Made by a program: the position numbers and the translations under genes. 64,000 nucleotides of DNA from Rhizobiales bacterium dw_265 (GTDB lineage Bacteria > Pseudomonadota > Alphaproteobacteria > Micropepsales > Micropepsaceae): positions 248,001 to 312,000 of the forward strand of contig JAAVUU010000004.1 of the NCBI GenBank assembly GCA_018449595.1. The letters are read 5' to 3'. This document shows positions 25,482 to 34,084 of the stretch, piece by piece (positions within the stretch are counted from its first letter, which is position 1; every line of letters starts with the position of its first letter). The notes beneath the pieces were generated by a model. It saw only the letters and a program-made list of their open reading frames with translations, had not been told where the DNA came from and did no database searches.

Positions 25482-26636
25482 ATGGACCGCCGCAAATTCT
25501 TTTCCGTGACCGGGGCGGGCGCCGCCGCCGTCGCTGCAGGCGGCATTCCCGCCGCCGAGGCCGCCTCGAAACACAAGGGCGCGACCGGCTCCTGCGCCAG
25601 CGCCGGCTTGCAGCCGCTGAAGGCGCGGCTGGGCCACCAGATGAACGGCAAGCTCAACGAATCCAACTGCAGTTGGGCCGCCCGCTATGGCCTGGACGCC
25701 ATCTGCGCCAGCCCGGACGTGAAAGACCCCGACCGCCTCTATCCCACGGTCGAGGAACTGAACCAGATGCTCGACCTGGCCAACAAGCACAAGCTGAAGG
25801 TCGAACTGATCGATTCCATCCTGCTGACCTCTTCCAATGTGGACCGCGAGAAGCATCCCGCCATCGTGCTGGGCCAGTCGCCGGAGCGCGACCATGACAT
25901 CGAGCAGATCCAGACCACGATCAAGAACTGCGCCGCCGCCGGCATCCGCACCCTGAAGTACAACATGTCCATCCTGGGCGTGGTGCGGTCGGGCACCGTG
26001 CAGGGGCGCGGCGATACCCAGTACAACAAGTGGAACTATCAAGAGGCGCTGGCCCAGAACAAGCCACAGACCAAGGCGGGCAATGTCAGCGACAGCGAAT
26101 TCTGGGACCGCATCGAATATTTCCTCTCCAGGGTGGTGCCGGTCGCCAATGAGTACAAGGTGCGCATCGCCTGCCATCCCCAGGACCCCGGCATGCCGCC
26201 GGAGGGCTATCTGGGCATCCACAATGTGCTGGGCACGCCCGACGGGTTGAAGAAGTTCGTGACCCTGCATGAAAGCCCCTATCACGGGCTGAACTTCTGC
26301 CAGGGCACGGTGTCGGAAGACCTGTATCATCCCAATGACGAACTGCCCGATGTGATCCGCTGGTTCGGCAGCCGCAAGAAGATCTTCAATGTTCATTTCC
26401 GCAATATTCGCGGCGGACGCGACAATTTCGTCGCCGAGATGTTCCCGGATGAAGGCGATGTCGATTTCGTCAAGATGCTGAAGGTCTATCGCGAGGTCGG
26501 TTATGAAGACCTGCTGATGCCCGACCACGCGCCGCGCGTGATCGGCGGCGATGAGCAGTGGGGCAGCCGCGAGAATTTCGCCTTCGAGTTCGGCTATATC
26601 CGCGGCCTGATCCAGTCCGAGCAGCATCTGGTCTGA
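25482..26636 (+). CDS. Tat-exported mannonate-dehydratase-like TIM-barrel protein
   Basis: A 384-residue protein with a twin-arginine signal (MDRRKFFSVTGAG, then an Ala-rich stretch to about residue 30), so it should be folded before export. The remainder matches the UxuA-type sugar-acid dehydratase/xylose-isomerase-like barrel: RIACHPQDPGMP, GLNFCQGTVSE, FNVHFRNIRGG and DEGDVDFVKML are the metal-site regions. UxuA proper is cytoplasmic and turns D-mannonate into 2-keto-3-deoxygluconate; an exported form acting on an extracellular sugar acid is unusual. AGGGAGA precedes the ATG. A strong terminator follows. Confidence 0.78.
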   Translation: MDRRKFFSVTGAGAAAVAAGGIPAAEAASKHKGATGSCASAGLQPLKARLGHQMNGKLNESNCSWAARYGLDAICASPDVKDPDRLYPTVEELNQMLDLANKHKLKVELIDSILLTSSNVDREKHPAIVLGQSPERDHDIEQIQTTIKNCAAAGIRTLKYNMSILGVVRSGTVQGRGDTQYNKWNYQEALAQNKPQTKAGNVSDSEFWDRIEYFLSRVVPVANEYKVRIACHPQDPGMPPEGYLGIHNVLGTPDGLKKFVTLHESPYHGLNFCQGTVSEDLYHPNDELPDVIRWFGSRKKIFNVHFRNIRGGRDNFVAEMFPDEGDVDFVKMLKVYREVGYEDLLMPDHAPRVIGGDEQWGSRENFAFEFGYIRGLIQSEQHLV

Positions 26637-26656
26637 AGACGGGCCGCCGCCAAAAC

Positions 26657-26690
26657 AAAGAGCGCCGTCCCCGCGACGGCGCTCTTTTTA
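26657..26690. terminator. Bidirectional rho-independent terminator
   Basis: An 11-bp stem (AGAGCGCCGTC / GACGGCGCTCT) with a 5-base loop, followed by TTTTTATTT on the plus strand and an A-rich flank (CAAAACAAA) that serves the minus strand. It separates the convergent barrel-protein and MFS genes. Confidence 0.92.
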
Positions 26691-26698
26691 TTTGTGGG

Positions 26699-27991
26699 CT
26701 ATTCCACGCGTTCCAGCTTGCCGATCATCAGGATATAGGCCAGCGCCCCGATCACCGCGACGGCGGCGATATAGCTGAGGCCGGGCGCGAAATTGCCGCC
26801 CTTGGCGAGATAGCCGATGATCAGTGGCGTGGAGATGCCCGACAGGTTGGAGATGAAGTTGAAGGTGCCGCCGGTCAGCCCGATCAGCGGCTTGGGCGCG
26901 ACATGGGAGATCAACGACCAGCCGATGCTGGCCATGCCGTTGCCGAAGAAGGCCAGCGCCATGAAGGCGATCACCAGTTCCGGGGCATCGACGAAATTGG
27001 CCCCGATAATGCTGGACGACAGCAGCAGCCCGAAGATGATCGGCGACTTGCGCGCCGTGCCCAGGCTATAGCCGCCGCGCAGCAGCCGGTCGGACAGAAA
27101 GCCGCCCAGCTGGGTGCCGACAAAGGCGGCGATGAAGGGCAGCGAGACATAGAAGCCCGATTTCAGGATACTGAGATGGCGGAACTCCACCAGATAGGTG
27201 GGAAACCAGGTCAGGAAGAACCACTGGCTGGAGGTGACGGCGAACTGGCCGATATAGACGCCCCACAGCTTCTTGTACTTGAACACCGTGGCCAGGTCCG
27301 CCCAGTTCAGCTTGCGGCGCTGCTTGCCCGCATCGGCGCTGCCCAGGTCCACCAGCCCGCCGCCGGTCTCGATCAGCTCGATCTCCGCCGCATTGGCGCG
27401 CTTGGATTCGCGCGGCGTGCGATAGGCGATCAGCCACACCAGCCCCCACAGCGCCCCGCCGATGCCGGTGGTGAAGAACACGCTGCGCCAGCCATGGGTC
27501 ACCACCAGCCACACCAGAAGCGGCTGCAGGAAAGCCAGCCCGATGAACTGGCCGGAGATATAGAAACCCACCGCGCCGCCGCGCTCGCGGTCGGGAAACC
27601 AGGATGTCACCACCAGGTTGTTGATCATGTAGGACGGCGCTTCCAGCGCCCCGATCAGGAGCCGCACCAGGAACAGCGAGGCAAAGCTGCCGGCCACCCC
27701 CAGAAAGGCCGTCGCCAGCGACCACAGGATCAAGATGCCGGGATAGAAGAAGCGCGGGCGGATGCGGTCCACCAGCCAGCCGCCGGGAATCTGGCAGAAG
27801 GCATAGGTCCAGCCGAAGGCCGACAGGATCCAGCCCATATGCACCGTGTCTATGCCCAGCTCCTTGCGCATGGCGGGTGCGGTGATGGAGATGTTGCTGC
27901 GGTCGAGATAGGTGATGACCACACAGACAAAGATCATCAGCATCACGACATAGCGATGGCGGGTGGGGGGTCCGGTCACTGTTTCCGTCAT
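26699..27991 (-). CDS. MFS transporter, anion:cation symporter family (sugar-acid/galactonate type)
   Basis: A 430-residue, 12-helix inner-membrane transporter. Start at ATG 27991 with GGAG seven bases upstream, one base after the dgoD stop, so it is co-transcribed with dgoD. The opening helix VITYLDRSNISITAPAM and the loops GWILSAFGWTYAFCQIPGGWLVDR and VTSWFPDRERGGAVG are typical of the ACS family (DgoT, GudP, ExuT). Together with the downstream pathway gene, D-galactonate uptake with protons is the best guess. Confidence 0.87.
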   Translation of the reverse strand: MTETVTGPPTRHRYVVMLMIFVCVVITYLDRSNISITAPAMRKELGIDTVHMGWILSAFGWTYAFCQIPGGWLVDRIRPRFFYPGILILWSLATAFLGVAGSFASLFLVRLLIGALEAPSYMINNLVVTSWFPDRERGGAVGFYISGQFIGLAFLQPLLVWLVVTHGWRSVFFTTGIGGALWGLVWLIAYRTPRESKRANAAEIELIETGGGLVDLGSADAGKQRRKLNWADLATVFKYKKLWGVYIGQFAVTSSQWFFLTWFPTYLVEFRHLSILKSGFYVSLPFIAAFVGTQLGGFLSDRLLRGGYSLGTARKSPIIFGLLLSSSIIGANFVDAPELVIAFMALAFFGNGMASIGWSLISHVAPKPLIGLTGGTFNFISNLSGISTPLIIGYLAKGGNFAPGLSYIAAVAVIGALAYILMIGKLERVE

Positions 27992-27992
27992 C

Positions 27993-29141
27993 TCACCACT
28001 CCGCGAAAGACCCGTCTTCATGACGCCACACCGGCGGGCGCCAGCGATGGCCGATGGCGGCGCCGCGTCTCACCGCGTCTTCATTAACCGCAATACCCAA
28101 CCCTGGCTTATCGGGAATCGTCGCATAGCCATCGGCATAAGCGAACACCGAAGGATCGCTGACGTAATCCAGCAGGTCGCCCGCCGTGTTGTAATGGATG
28201 CCCAGACTCTGTTCCTGGATCACGGCATTGTGGCAGACCGCGTCCAGTTGCAGGCAGGCCGCCAGCGCGATGGGCCCCAGCGGGCAATGCAGCGCCAGCG
28301 CCACGTCATAGGCTTCCGCCATCGCCGCGATCTTGCGGGTCTCGGTGATGCCGCCAGCGTGCGACGGATCGGGCTGGATGATGTCCACCAGCCCGTCGCT
28401 GAGAATCTTCTTGAAATCCCAGCGCGAGAACAGCCGCTCGCCAAGGGCGATGGGCGTGGCGGTATGGTTGGCGATGTCGCGCAGCGCCTCGGCATGTTCG
28501 CTCAACACCGGCTCCTCGATGAACATCAGCTTGAAGGGATCGAGTTCCTTGGCCAGCACTTTCGCCATCGGGCGATGCACCCGGCCATGGAAATCCACCG
28601 CGATGCCGAAATCCGGCCCCATGGCGCCGCGCAGCGCACCCACCCGCGCGATCACCGCATCCAGTTTCGCATTGCTGTCGAGATAATGCAGTTCCTCGGT
28701 CGCCAGCATCTTGACGGCGGTGAAGCCGTTGGCCGCCACCGCCTTCGCGCCCGCAACAATAGCGTCCGGCCGGTCGCCGCCGATCCAGCTATAGACCCGC
28801 ATCCTGCGCCGCACCGGCCCGCCCAGCAGCACATGCACCGGCTGGCCCAGCACCTTGCCCTTGATGTCCCATAGCGCCTGGTCGATGCCGGCCAGCGCGC
28901 TCATGTGCAGCGCGCCGCCGCGATAGAAACCGCCGCGATACAGCACCGTCCAATGGTCTTCGATGGCGGCCGGGTCTTTGCCGACCAGATAGTCGGCCAG
29001 TTCCGCGACCAGCGCCGCCACCGTTTCGGCGCGGCCTTCCACCACCGGCTCGCCCCAGCCGGTGACCCCGGCATCGGTCTCGACCTTGAGGAACAGCCAG
29101 CGCGGCGGCACCACAAAGGTCGTCAGTCTGGTGATCTTCAT
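27993..29141 (-). CDS. dgoD: D-galactonate dehydratase
   Basis: A 382-residue enolase-superfamily enzyme that dehydrates D-galactonate to 2-keto-3-deoxy-D-galactonate (De Ley-Doudoroff pathway). ATG 29141 gives the same length as E. coli DgoD and the same residue numbering for the key sites: Asp183 and His185 in DFHGRVH, Glu209 in IEEP, Glu235 in LGERLFSR, His285 in LHCPLGP. The end WRHEDGSFAEW is also conserved. Forms an operon with the MFS gene. No kinase or aldolase for the next steps is in this window. Confidence 0.93.
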   Translation of the reverse strand: MKITRLTTFVVPPRWLFLKVETDAGVTGWGEPVVEGRAETVAALVAELADYLVGKDPAAIEDHWTVLYRGGFYRGGALHMSALAGIDQALWDIKGKVLGQPVHVLLGGPVRRRMRVYSWIGGDRPDAIVAGAKAVAANGFTAVKMLATEELHYLDSNAKLDAVIARVGALRGAMGPDFGIAVDFHGRVHRPMAKVLAKELDPFKLMFIEEPVLSEHAEALRDIANHTATPIALGERLFSRWDFKKILSDGLVDIIQPDPSHAGGITETRKIAAMAEAYDVALALHCPLGPIALAACLQLDAVCHNAVIQEQSLGIHYNTAGDLLDYVSDPSVFAYADGYATIPDKPGLGIAVNEDAVRRGAAIGHRWRPPVWRHEDGSFAEW

Positions 29142-29274
29142 CCCGGCCCTGAAATGTCTGACGGCGGCGTTTCCCGCCTTGCGCCGACAGTGCCGGGCTT
29201 TGTCCAAGCACGCAAGTTGTCGCAGCGGCAAGGCGCACGGCTGAAATCCGCGCCATACGGCCTATATTTCGTCC

Positions 29275-29655
29275 ATGCGCGAAGACACCGAAGTCCCTCT
29301 GAAAACCGCCATCGCCCGCGCCGTGCTGGGCCACTGTCCGCATTGCGGCAAGGGCAAGCTGTTCCGCACCTATCTCAAGCAGGTGGATCAGTGTTCGGTG
29401 TGCGGCGAACAGTATGGCCAGATTCGCGCCGACGACGCCGCCCCCTGGCTGACCCTTATCGTGGTCGGGCACATCTTCCTGCCGCTGGTCTTCCTGTTCA
29501 ACTGGGACTGGATGCCGACCTGGGCGGCGATGGTTTCGATGTCGGCGCTGATCGTGGCGATCTCGCTTGTCGTCCTGCCGCGCGCCAAGGGGGTGTTCAT
29601 CGCCATCCTGTGGCGGACCCACGCCCCCGGCTACAAGCCGGTCGAACTGGCCTAG
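29275..29655 (+). CDS. DUF983 membrane protein
   Basis: A 126-residue protein with an N-terminal zinc ribbon (GHCPHCGKGKLF and CSVCGEQYG) and two membrane helices (about 62-80 and 85-105), the DUF983 layout. Function of the family is not established; some members sit near cytochrome oxidase or lipid genes. It converges on the ParA-partner gene and the two share a CTAG at their stops. Confidence 0.85.
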   Translation: MREDTEVPLKTAIARAVLGHCPHCGKGKLFRTYLKQVDQCSVCGEQYGQIRADDAAPWLTLIVVGHIFLPLVFLFNWDWMPTWAAMVSMSALIVAISLVVLPRAKGVFIAILWRTHAPGYKPVELA

Positions 29656-29996
29656 TTCTCGCAGCGATTTTCGCAAGCACCGAGGCAGGCGCAGGATAGC
29701 GACTTGGCTTTGCTGCTGAGAAACTGCGCCAGCGCCGCCTTCAGCAATTGTTGCCGCGTCGCGCCGGTCTTCACCGCGATGATCCCCAGCCGTTCATAGT
29801 CGTGCGCCGACATGCGCACCGAACAGGATTTCTCCTTCGACGGCGGCACAGGCTCGCTGCGCGCCGGTTCACCATGCCAAGCCAGTGCCGCTTTCTCCGG
29901 CTCCGGCATCATGCCGCTCGCCATGCTATTCCAGGGCTGCGCCTCGCCCTTGCGCGCCAATAGCCCGGCGGTGATGGAGGCAAATTTCGCACTCAT
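29652..29996 (-). CDS. Small ParA partner protein with ribbon-helix-helix-like region and Cys-rich tail
   Basis: A 114-residue protein started at ATG 29996 (GGAGG six bases upstream); its ATGA overlaps the ParA stop, so translation is coupled. The first half is flexible and Pro/Ala-rich. Residues about 58-93 (CSVRMSAHDYERLGIIAVKTGATRQQLLKAAL) look like a ribbon-helix-helix or similar small DNA-binding/dimer unit. The tail holds Cys102, Cys104, Cys108 and Cys112, a possible metal or Fe-S site. No named family recognised. By position it is the likely cargo adaptor or DNA-binding partner of the ParA. Confidence 0.65.
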   Translation of the reverse strand: MSAKFASITAGLLARKGEAQPWNSMASGMMPEPEKAALAWHGEPARSEPVPPSKEKSCSVRMSAHDYERLGIIAVKTGATRQQLLKAALAQFLSSKAKSLSCACLGACENRCEN

Positions 29997-30850
29997 TTCC
30001 ACCCTCCAAATACGGGCAAGTCGCTGGCGCGGCGGCCGAACACGCGGCGCTCAGGAATGCGTGGCAGCTCGGCGATGCGGCGCTCCATGCCGCTGCGCCG
30101 TTCCGGCTCCTCATGGCCGGGCGGTTCCGCCGCCAATAATTCCGACGGCGCATCCATGCCCGACGCCAGCAGCGAATTGATCGCCAGGTGACCCGGCCTG
30201 AAGTCGGGCAGCAGCGCCGGATCGCGCACGATGCGCGACAGCCGCTCCTGGATATAGAGCCACAGGTCGGTGATCTCTTTCGCCGACTGCGACGCGGGCG
30301 TCACCTCGCCCACGGTGCGGCCGTCGATCATGCTGGCGGCGAAATCCACCCGGTGATGGATGGTGACCGGCGCCACGGTGCCGTGCTGCGACAGCGCCAC
30401 CGCGCTTTCCCCGGTGATGCGGGCGCGCGCCGTGGCGGCATTGACGACAAAGATCAGCGGTTTGCCATGGCGTTCGGCGATGTCCACCGTCGCGCCCACC
30501 GCGCGCAGGTCGTGGGGCGAGGGCCGGGTCGGCACGATCACCAGGTCGGCATGGGCCACGACCTTGGAGATGGACTGGGTGATGGCGGGCGGGGTGTCGA
30601 TCACCGCGATGCGGATGCCCATGCGGTCCAGTCCGGCCAATGCCTCCTCCAAGTCGGGTAATCCCGCTTTTAAAAAATGGGGCGCGGGCGCGGCGCGCGC
30701 ATTCCACCAGGCGGCCAGCGAGCCCTGCGGATCGGTGTCGATCAGCGCAATCTCGCCCGCGCCCTGGCGCACCGCCTCGACCGCCAGATGGCCCGACAGC
30801 GTGGTCTTGCCCGATCCGCCTTTCTGGGAGGCTGCAACAATGGTGTACAT
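29993..30850 (-). CDS. ParA-family partition ATPase (orphan)
   Basis: A 285-residue ATPase. I use ATG 30850 with GAGGGA upstream; the longer frame is unsupported. The deviant Walker A motif KGGSGKTT with signature Lys10 and Lys15 is followed by IDTDPQGSLAAWW and IDTPPA. The C-terminal third is Arg/Glu-rich (EERRSGMERRIAELP-like) beyond the ATPase fold. There is no ParB and no parS cluster visible, so this is not the chromosomal parABS locus; such orphan ParAs position plasmids, protein clusters or other cargo. The partner gene overlaps its stop. Confidence 0.85.
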   Translation of the reverse strand: MYTIVAASQKGGSGKTTLSGHLAVEAVRQGAGEIALIDTDPQGSLAAWWNARAAPAPHFLKAGLPDLEEALAGLDRMGIRIAVIDTPPAITQSISKVVAHADLVIVPTRPSPHDLRAVGATVDIAERHGKPLIFVVNAATARARITGESAVALSQHGTVAPVTIHHRVDFAASMIDGRTVGEVTPASQSAKEITDLWLYIQERLSRIVRDPALLPDFRPGHLAINSLLASGMDAPSELLAAEPPGHEEPERRSGMERRIAELPRIPERRVFGRRASDLPVFGGWK

Positions 30851-31034
30851 GGCTTTATCCCTCAGCCATGCCATGGTGCGCCCGCCGTCTTTCGCCCCGG
30901 TGAAGGCGCAAGCCCCAATTTGTTTCGAATAAGAGGGGCATTTGCCGCGCTGCCCCCTTCCGTGCCGGAACGGAATGACCGAGGCTGCGTTGCCGTTCAT
31001 TAACCCTCAAACCGCGCGCGCGCCGGAAAGACCG

Positions 31035-32141
31035 ATGACCGTCATTACCAATGGTCTTTCGACCAGCCTGTCTGTCGGCGGCATGGACCTGCGGCGCATC
31101 GCGGCCCATCCCGATCACTGGTATCCCCTCGCCTGGTCGGACGAGGTCAGGCCCGGCAAGACCCTGGCCCGCCGCTTCGCCGGCGAGCCGGTGGTGCTGT
31201 TTCGCGGTAAAAGCGGCCAATTGCATGCGCTGGAAGACCGCTGTGCCCATCGCCAGGTGCCGTTGTCGCTGGGCGTGGTGGAAGGCGAAACCCTGAAATG
31301 CGGCTATCACGGCTGGTCCTATGATTGCCATGGCGCCTGTGTGGATGTGCCCTATCTGGGCCGGGCGCGACTGCCCAATGGCGTGCGCGCCTATCCGGTG
31401 CGCGAAGTGGACGGGCTGGTCTTCATCTTTCCCGGCAATCCCGCCCTGGCCGAACGGCACGCGCCCATGGCGCTGGGGGCGAAATCGGACCATCGCTACA
31501 AGACCCGCCGGCTGAACCGCGAGATCGCCTGCCACTACAGCTTCCTGCACGAGAACCTGTTCGACATGAATCACCAGTTCCTGCATCGCAGCCTGATGGG
31601 TTCGATCAAGGCGAAATGCCTGGGCCGCCGCCAGGGCGAGGACTGGTGCGAGGTCGACTACACCTTCAGCCGCACGGCGGGCCGCCCCAGCCTGGGCGAA
31701 AGCGCCATCCTCAACACCATCCGCGCACCCAAGGACGGCGCCAATGCCGACCTGATGACGATCCGCACCGGCTATCCCTACCAGACCCTGCGCGTGTGGG
31801 TGAACGGCGGCGATCCGGTGCTGGATGTCTGGCTGGGCTATACCCCGCTGGACAGCCAGCAGCGCACCACCCGCACCTTCGGCTATCTGTCCGTCCGCAA
31901 ATCGAAAATTCCCGGCCTGATCCATGCCGCCTGGCCCTTCATCCGCTGGTTCACGGAAGCCATCTTCACCCAGGACAAGAACATCATGGAGCAGGAGCAG
32001 AAGGCCCATGACGCCCAGGGCGACGACTGGAACAACGAGGTCTTCCCCCCGATCCTGGAACTGCGCGGGCTGCTGACGCGCTGCGGCGTGCCGATGGACG
32101 ATGCCGGCATCGACGCGGCCATGGGTTTAAGCAGCCGCTAA
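31035..32141 (+). CDS. Rieske non-heme iron oxygenase (alpha-subunit-like)
   Basis: About 368 residues from ATG 31035 (GGAAAG upstream); ATG 30975 is an alternative 20 codons earlier. The Rieske [2Fe-2S] site is complete: Cys70-X-His72 and Cys89-X2-His92 (CAHRQ, CGYHGWSYD). A catalytic domain follows, with ENLFDMNHQFLHRSLMG resembling the Fe(II)-binding region of vanillate-demethylase-like oxygenases. It should hydroxylate or demethylate an aromatic or similar substrate with a separate reductase. No reductase gene is adjacent and the substrate is unknown. Confidence 0.85.
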   Translation: MTVITNGLSTSLSVGGMDLRRIAAHPDHWYPLAWSDEVRPGKTLARRFAGEPVVLFRGKSGQLHALEDRCAHRQVPLSLGVVEGETLKCGYHGWSYDCHGACVDVPYLGRARLPNGVRAYPVREVDGLVFIFPGNPALAERHAPMALGAKSDHRYKTRRLNREIACHYSFLHENLFDMNHQFLHRSLMGSIKAKCLGRRQGEDWCEVDYTFSRTAGRPSLGESAILNTIRAPKDGANADLMTIRTGYPYQTLRVWVNGGDPVLDVWLGYTPLDSQQRTTRTFGYLSVRKSKIPGLIHAAWPFIRWFTEAIFTQDKNIMEQEQKAHDAQGDDWNNEVFPPILELRGLLTRCGVPMDDAGIDAAMGLSSR

Positions 32142-32164
32142 CCTGGCCGGGCGACAATCGCGCC

Positions 32165-32482
32165 ATGGCCCAAAGCTTCGGACGCCGCACTGCTGGTTCT
32201 GCCGGCCCCACCGGCCCGGCCGCGCCGCCCCGCGCGGCGATGCCGGTTGCCGAACCCGCGCCGGCACCGCAATGGACCTCCGGCGATCCCGAACTGGAAC
32301 AGTGGAAACAGAGCCGCAAGCGGCAGCCCCTGCCCTGGCGGCAGATCTACCTGATGGCCGGGCTGTGCTTCGGCGTGGCGTCGCTGGTGCTGCCCGACAG
32401 CGTCAACAGCGCGGCGGACTGGCTGCTCTATGCCCTTATGGCGGCCAGCTTTTATGCGGGCTGGCGCAAAAAGCGGGCCTGA
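32165..32482 (+). CDS. Small conserved membrane protein of unknown function
   Basis: A 105-residue protein. The first half is Pro/Ala-rich and disordered; from residue about 60 two hydrophobic helices run to a basic end (YLMAGLCFGVASLVLPDSVN, then LLYALMAASFYAGWRKKRA). This C-terminal part resembles short conserved alphaproteobacterial proteins of unknown function. It lies 23 bases after the Rieske gene and may share its transcript. Confidence 0.65.
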   Translation: MAQSFGRRTAGSAGPTGPAAPPRAAMPVAEPAPAPQWTSGDPELEQWKQSRKRQPLPWRQIYLMAGLCFGVASLVLPDSVNSAADWLLYALMAASFYAGWRKKRA

Positions 32483-32561
32483 CGGAACCGGGGCGTGACC
32501 GGACGTCGCAGCAAAAGCACCTTCCAGACCGCTGGTTTGTGCCCCACATCAGGGACCAGCC

Positions 32562-33821
32562 ATGACATCCCAAACCAAGCCCGCCCGGCAGGCCTTCACC
32601 CGCTACCAGATTTTCGTGATCGCCATCCTGGCGTTCCTGCAATTCACCATCATCCTGGATTTCATGATCATGGCGCCCTTGGGCGCCATCGTGATGCCGG
32701 CGCTGCATATCAGCCCGCGCCAGTTCGGCCTGGCGGTATCGCTTTATGCCTTCAGCGCCGCCGTCTCGGGGCTGCTGGCGGCGGGCTTTGCCGACCGTTT
32801 CGACCGCAAGCGCCTTCTGTTGTTCTTTTATGGCGGCTTCATCCTGGGCACGGCCTTGTGCGCGGTGGCGGGCACCTACCATCTGCTGCTGCTGGCGCGG
32901 ATGGTCACCGGACTGTTCGGCGGCGTCATCGGTTCGGTGGTGCTGGCCATCGCCACCGACCTGTTCCCGCTGGAGATGCGCGGCCGGGTGATGGGCTTTG
33001 TGCAGACCGCCTTCGCCGCCAGCCAGATCCTGGGCCTGCCGGCGGGAATCTATTTCGCCAACCAGTGGAACTGGCACGCGCCCTTCGTGGCGGTCGTGAT
33101 CCTCACCCTGGCAGCGTCGGCGGTCATTATCGTCGGCCTGCAGCCGATCCGGGGGCACCTGGCCATGAAGCAGGAACACAGCCCCTGGCGGCATCTGTTC
33201 AACACCCTGAAGCAGCCGCGCTTTACCCCGGCCTTCGCGCTGACCGCCTTCACCACCATCGGCGGCTTCATGCTGATGCCGTTCGGCAGCACCTATCTGG
33301 TCAACAATGTGAAAATCCCGCTGACCCACCTGCCCACCATCTATCTGGTCACCGGCCTTTGCACCATTTTTGCCGGGCCGCTGATCGGCAAGGCCAGCGA
33401 CAGGTTCGGGAAATTCCGCGTCTTCCTGTTCGGCAGCATGCTGACCATCGTGATGGTCGCGATCTGGACCAACATGGGCCCGACCGCATTGCCCGTGGTG
33501 ATCCTCATCAATGTGCTTTTGTTCGTCAGCATCTTCTCGCGCATGATCCCGGCCCAGGCGCTGATCTCGGCCCTGCCCGAGCCGACGCGGCGCGGCGCCT
33601 TCAACGCCGTCAGCGCCTCGCTGCAGCAATTCTGCGGCGGGCTGGCCTCGGTGCTGGCGGGGCTGATCGTGGTGAGCAACAGCCAGGGCGAACTGCAGCA
33701 CTTCAACCGGGTGGGCTATATCGTGATCGCGGTATCGCTGTTCGCTCTGTACTGCATGTTCAAGGTACACCGGCTGGTGCCGGAAGCGCCCGAGACGCTG
33801 CAGCCCGCGGCAGTGCATTAG
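32562..33821 (+). CDS. MFS transporter, DHA1-like (drug/sugar efflux type)
   Basis: A 419-residue, 12-helix inner-membrane transporter with AGGGA before ATG 32562. Helix 1 carries LDFMIMAPLGAIVMP and the loop between helices 2 and 3 reads GFADRFDRKRLLL, the MFS A-like motif; ATDLFPLEMRGRVMG is the motif-B region. This pattern fits the 12-helix DHA1/AraJ-like exporters. Substrate unknown. It sits between the small membrane protein and a tRNA. Confidence 0.82.
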   Translation: MTSQTKPARQAFTRYQIFVIAILAFLQFTIILDFMIMAPLGAIVMPALHISPRQFGLAVSLYAFSAAVSGLLAAGFADRFDRKRLLLFFYGGFILGTALCAVAGTYHLLLLARMVTGLFGGVIGSVVLAIATDLFPLEMRGRVMGFVQTAFAASQILGLPAGIYFANQWNWHAPFVAVVILTLAASAVIIVGLQPIRGHLAMKQEHSPWRHLFNTLKQPRFTPAFALTAFTTIGGFMLMPFGSTYLVNNVKIPLTHLPTIYLVTGLCTIFAGPLIGKASDRFGKFRVFLFGSMLTIVMVAIWTNMGPTALPVVILINVLLFVSIFSRMIPAQALISALPEPTRRGAFNAVSASLQQFCGGLASVLAGLIVVSNSQGELQHFNRVGYIVIAVSLFALYCMFKVHRLVPEAPETLQPAAVH

Positions 33822-33889
33822 CAGAATTTTGGATCGGCCATCGGCCTGACGCGCGGCGGCGCTACGCTGACGCTAGCCGCCGCTTGTCA

Positions 33890-33920
33890 TTCCTTTGCGC
33901 GCCACTGGCGCGCAAAGGAA
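33890..33920. repeat. 15-bp near-perfect palindrome next to tRNA-Thr
   Basis: Arms TTCCTTTGCGCGCCA and TGGCGCGCAAAGGAA are separated by one base. It directly abuts the CCA end of tRNA-Thr on the minus strand and could form a 3'-processing or termination hairpin, but no T-run follows. Confidence 0.7.
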
Positions 33921-33996
33921 TGGTGCCGCCTGCGTGACTCGAACACGCGACCCCCGCATTACGAATGCGATGCTCTACCGACTGAGCTAAGGCGGC
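33921..33996 (-). tRNA. tRNA-Thr (anticodon CGT)
   Basis: A 76-nt tRNA with encoded CCA. The acceptor GCCGCC pairs with GGCGGC; the D-loop reads AGCTCAGTCGGTAGAGC; the anticodon stem-loop is CGCATTCGTAATGCG with CGT (reads ACG codons); the T-arm has GTTCGAGTC. All stems pair. No other tRNA lies nearby and I see no integrated element at its 3' end. Confidence 0.95.
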
Positions 33997-34084
33997 TACC
34001 GGACGGCCGGGAAACTACGGATTCCGGCCCCCCTCTGCAACCACCAAAGCTGGCGCAAAACCCCTTAATTCGGGGTTTCGCCGC

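Noticed and set aside
29993..30850. Chromosomal parA of a parABS locus
   Set aside because: No parB or parS-like sites nearby and the neighbours (DUF983, Rieske) do not fit the gidA/parAB region.
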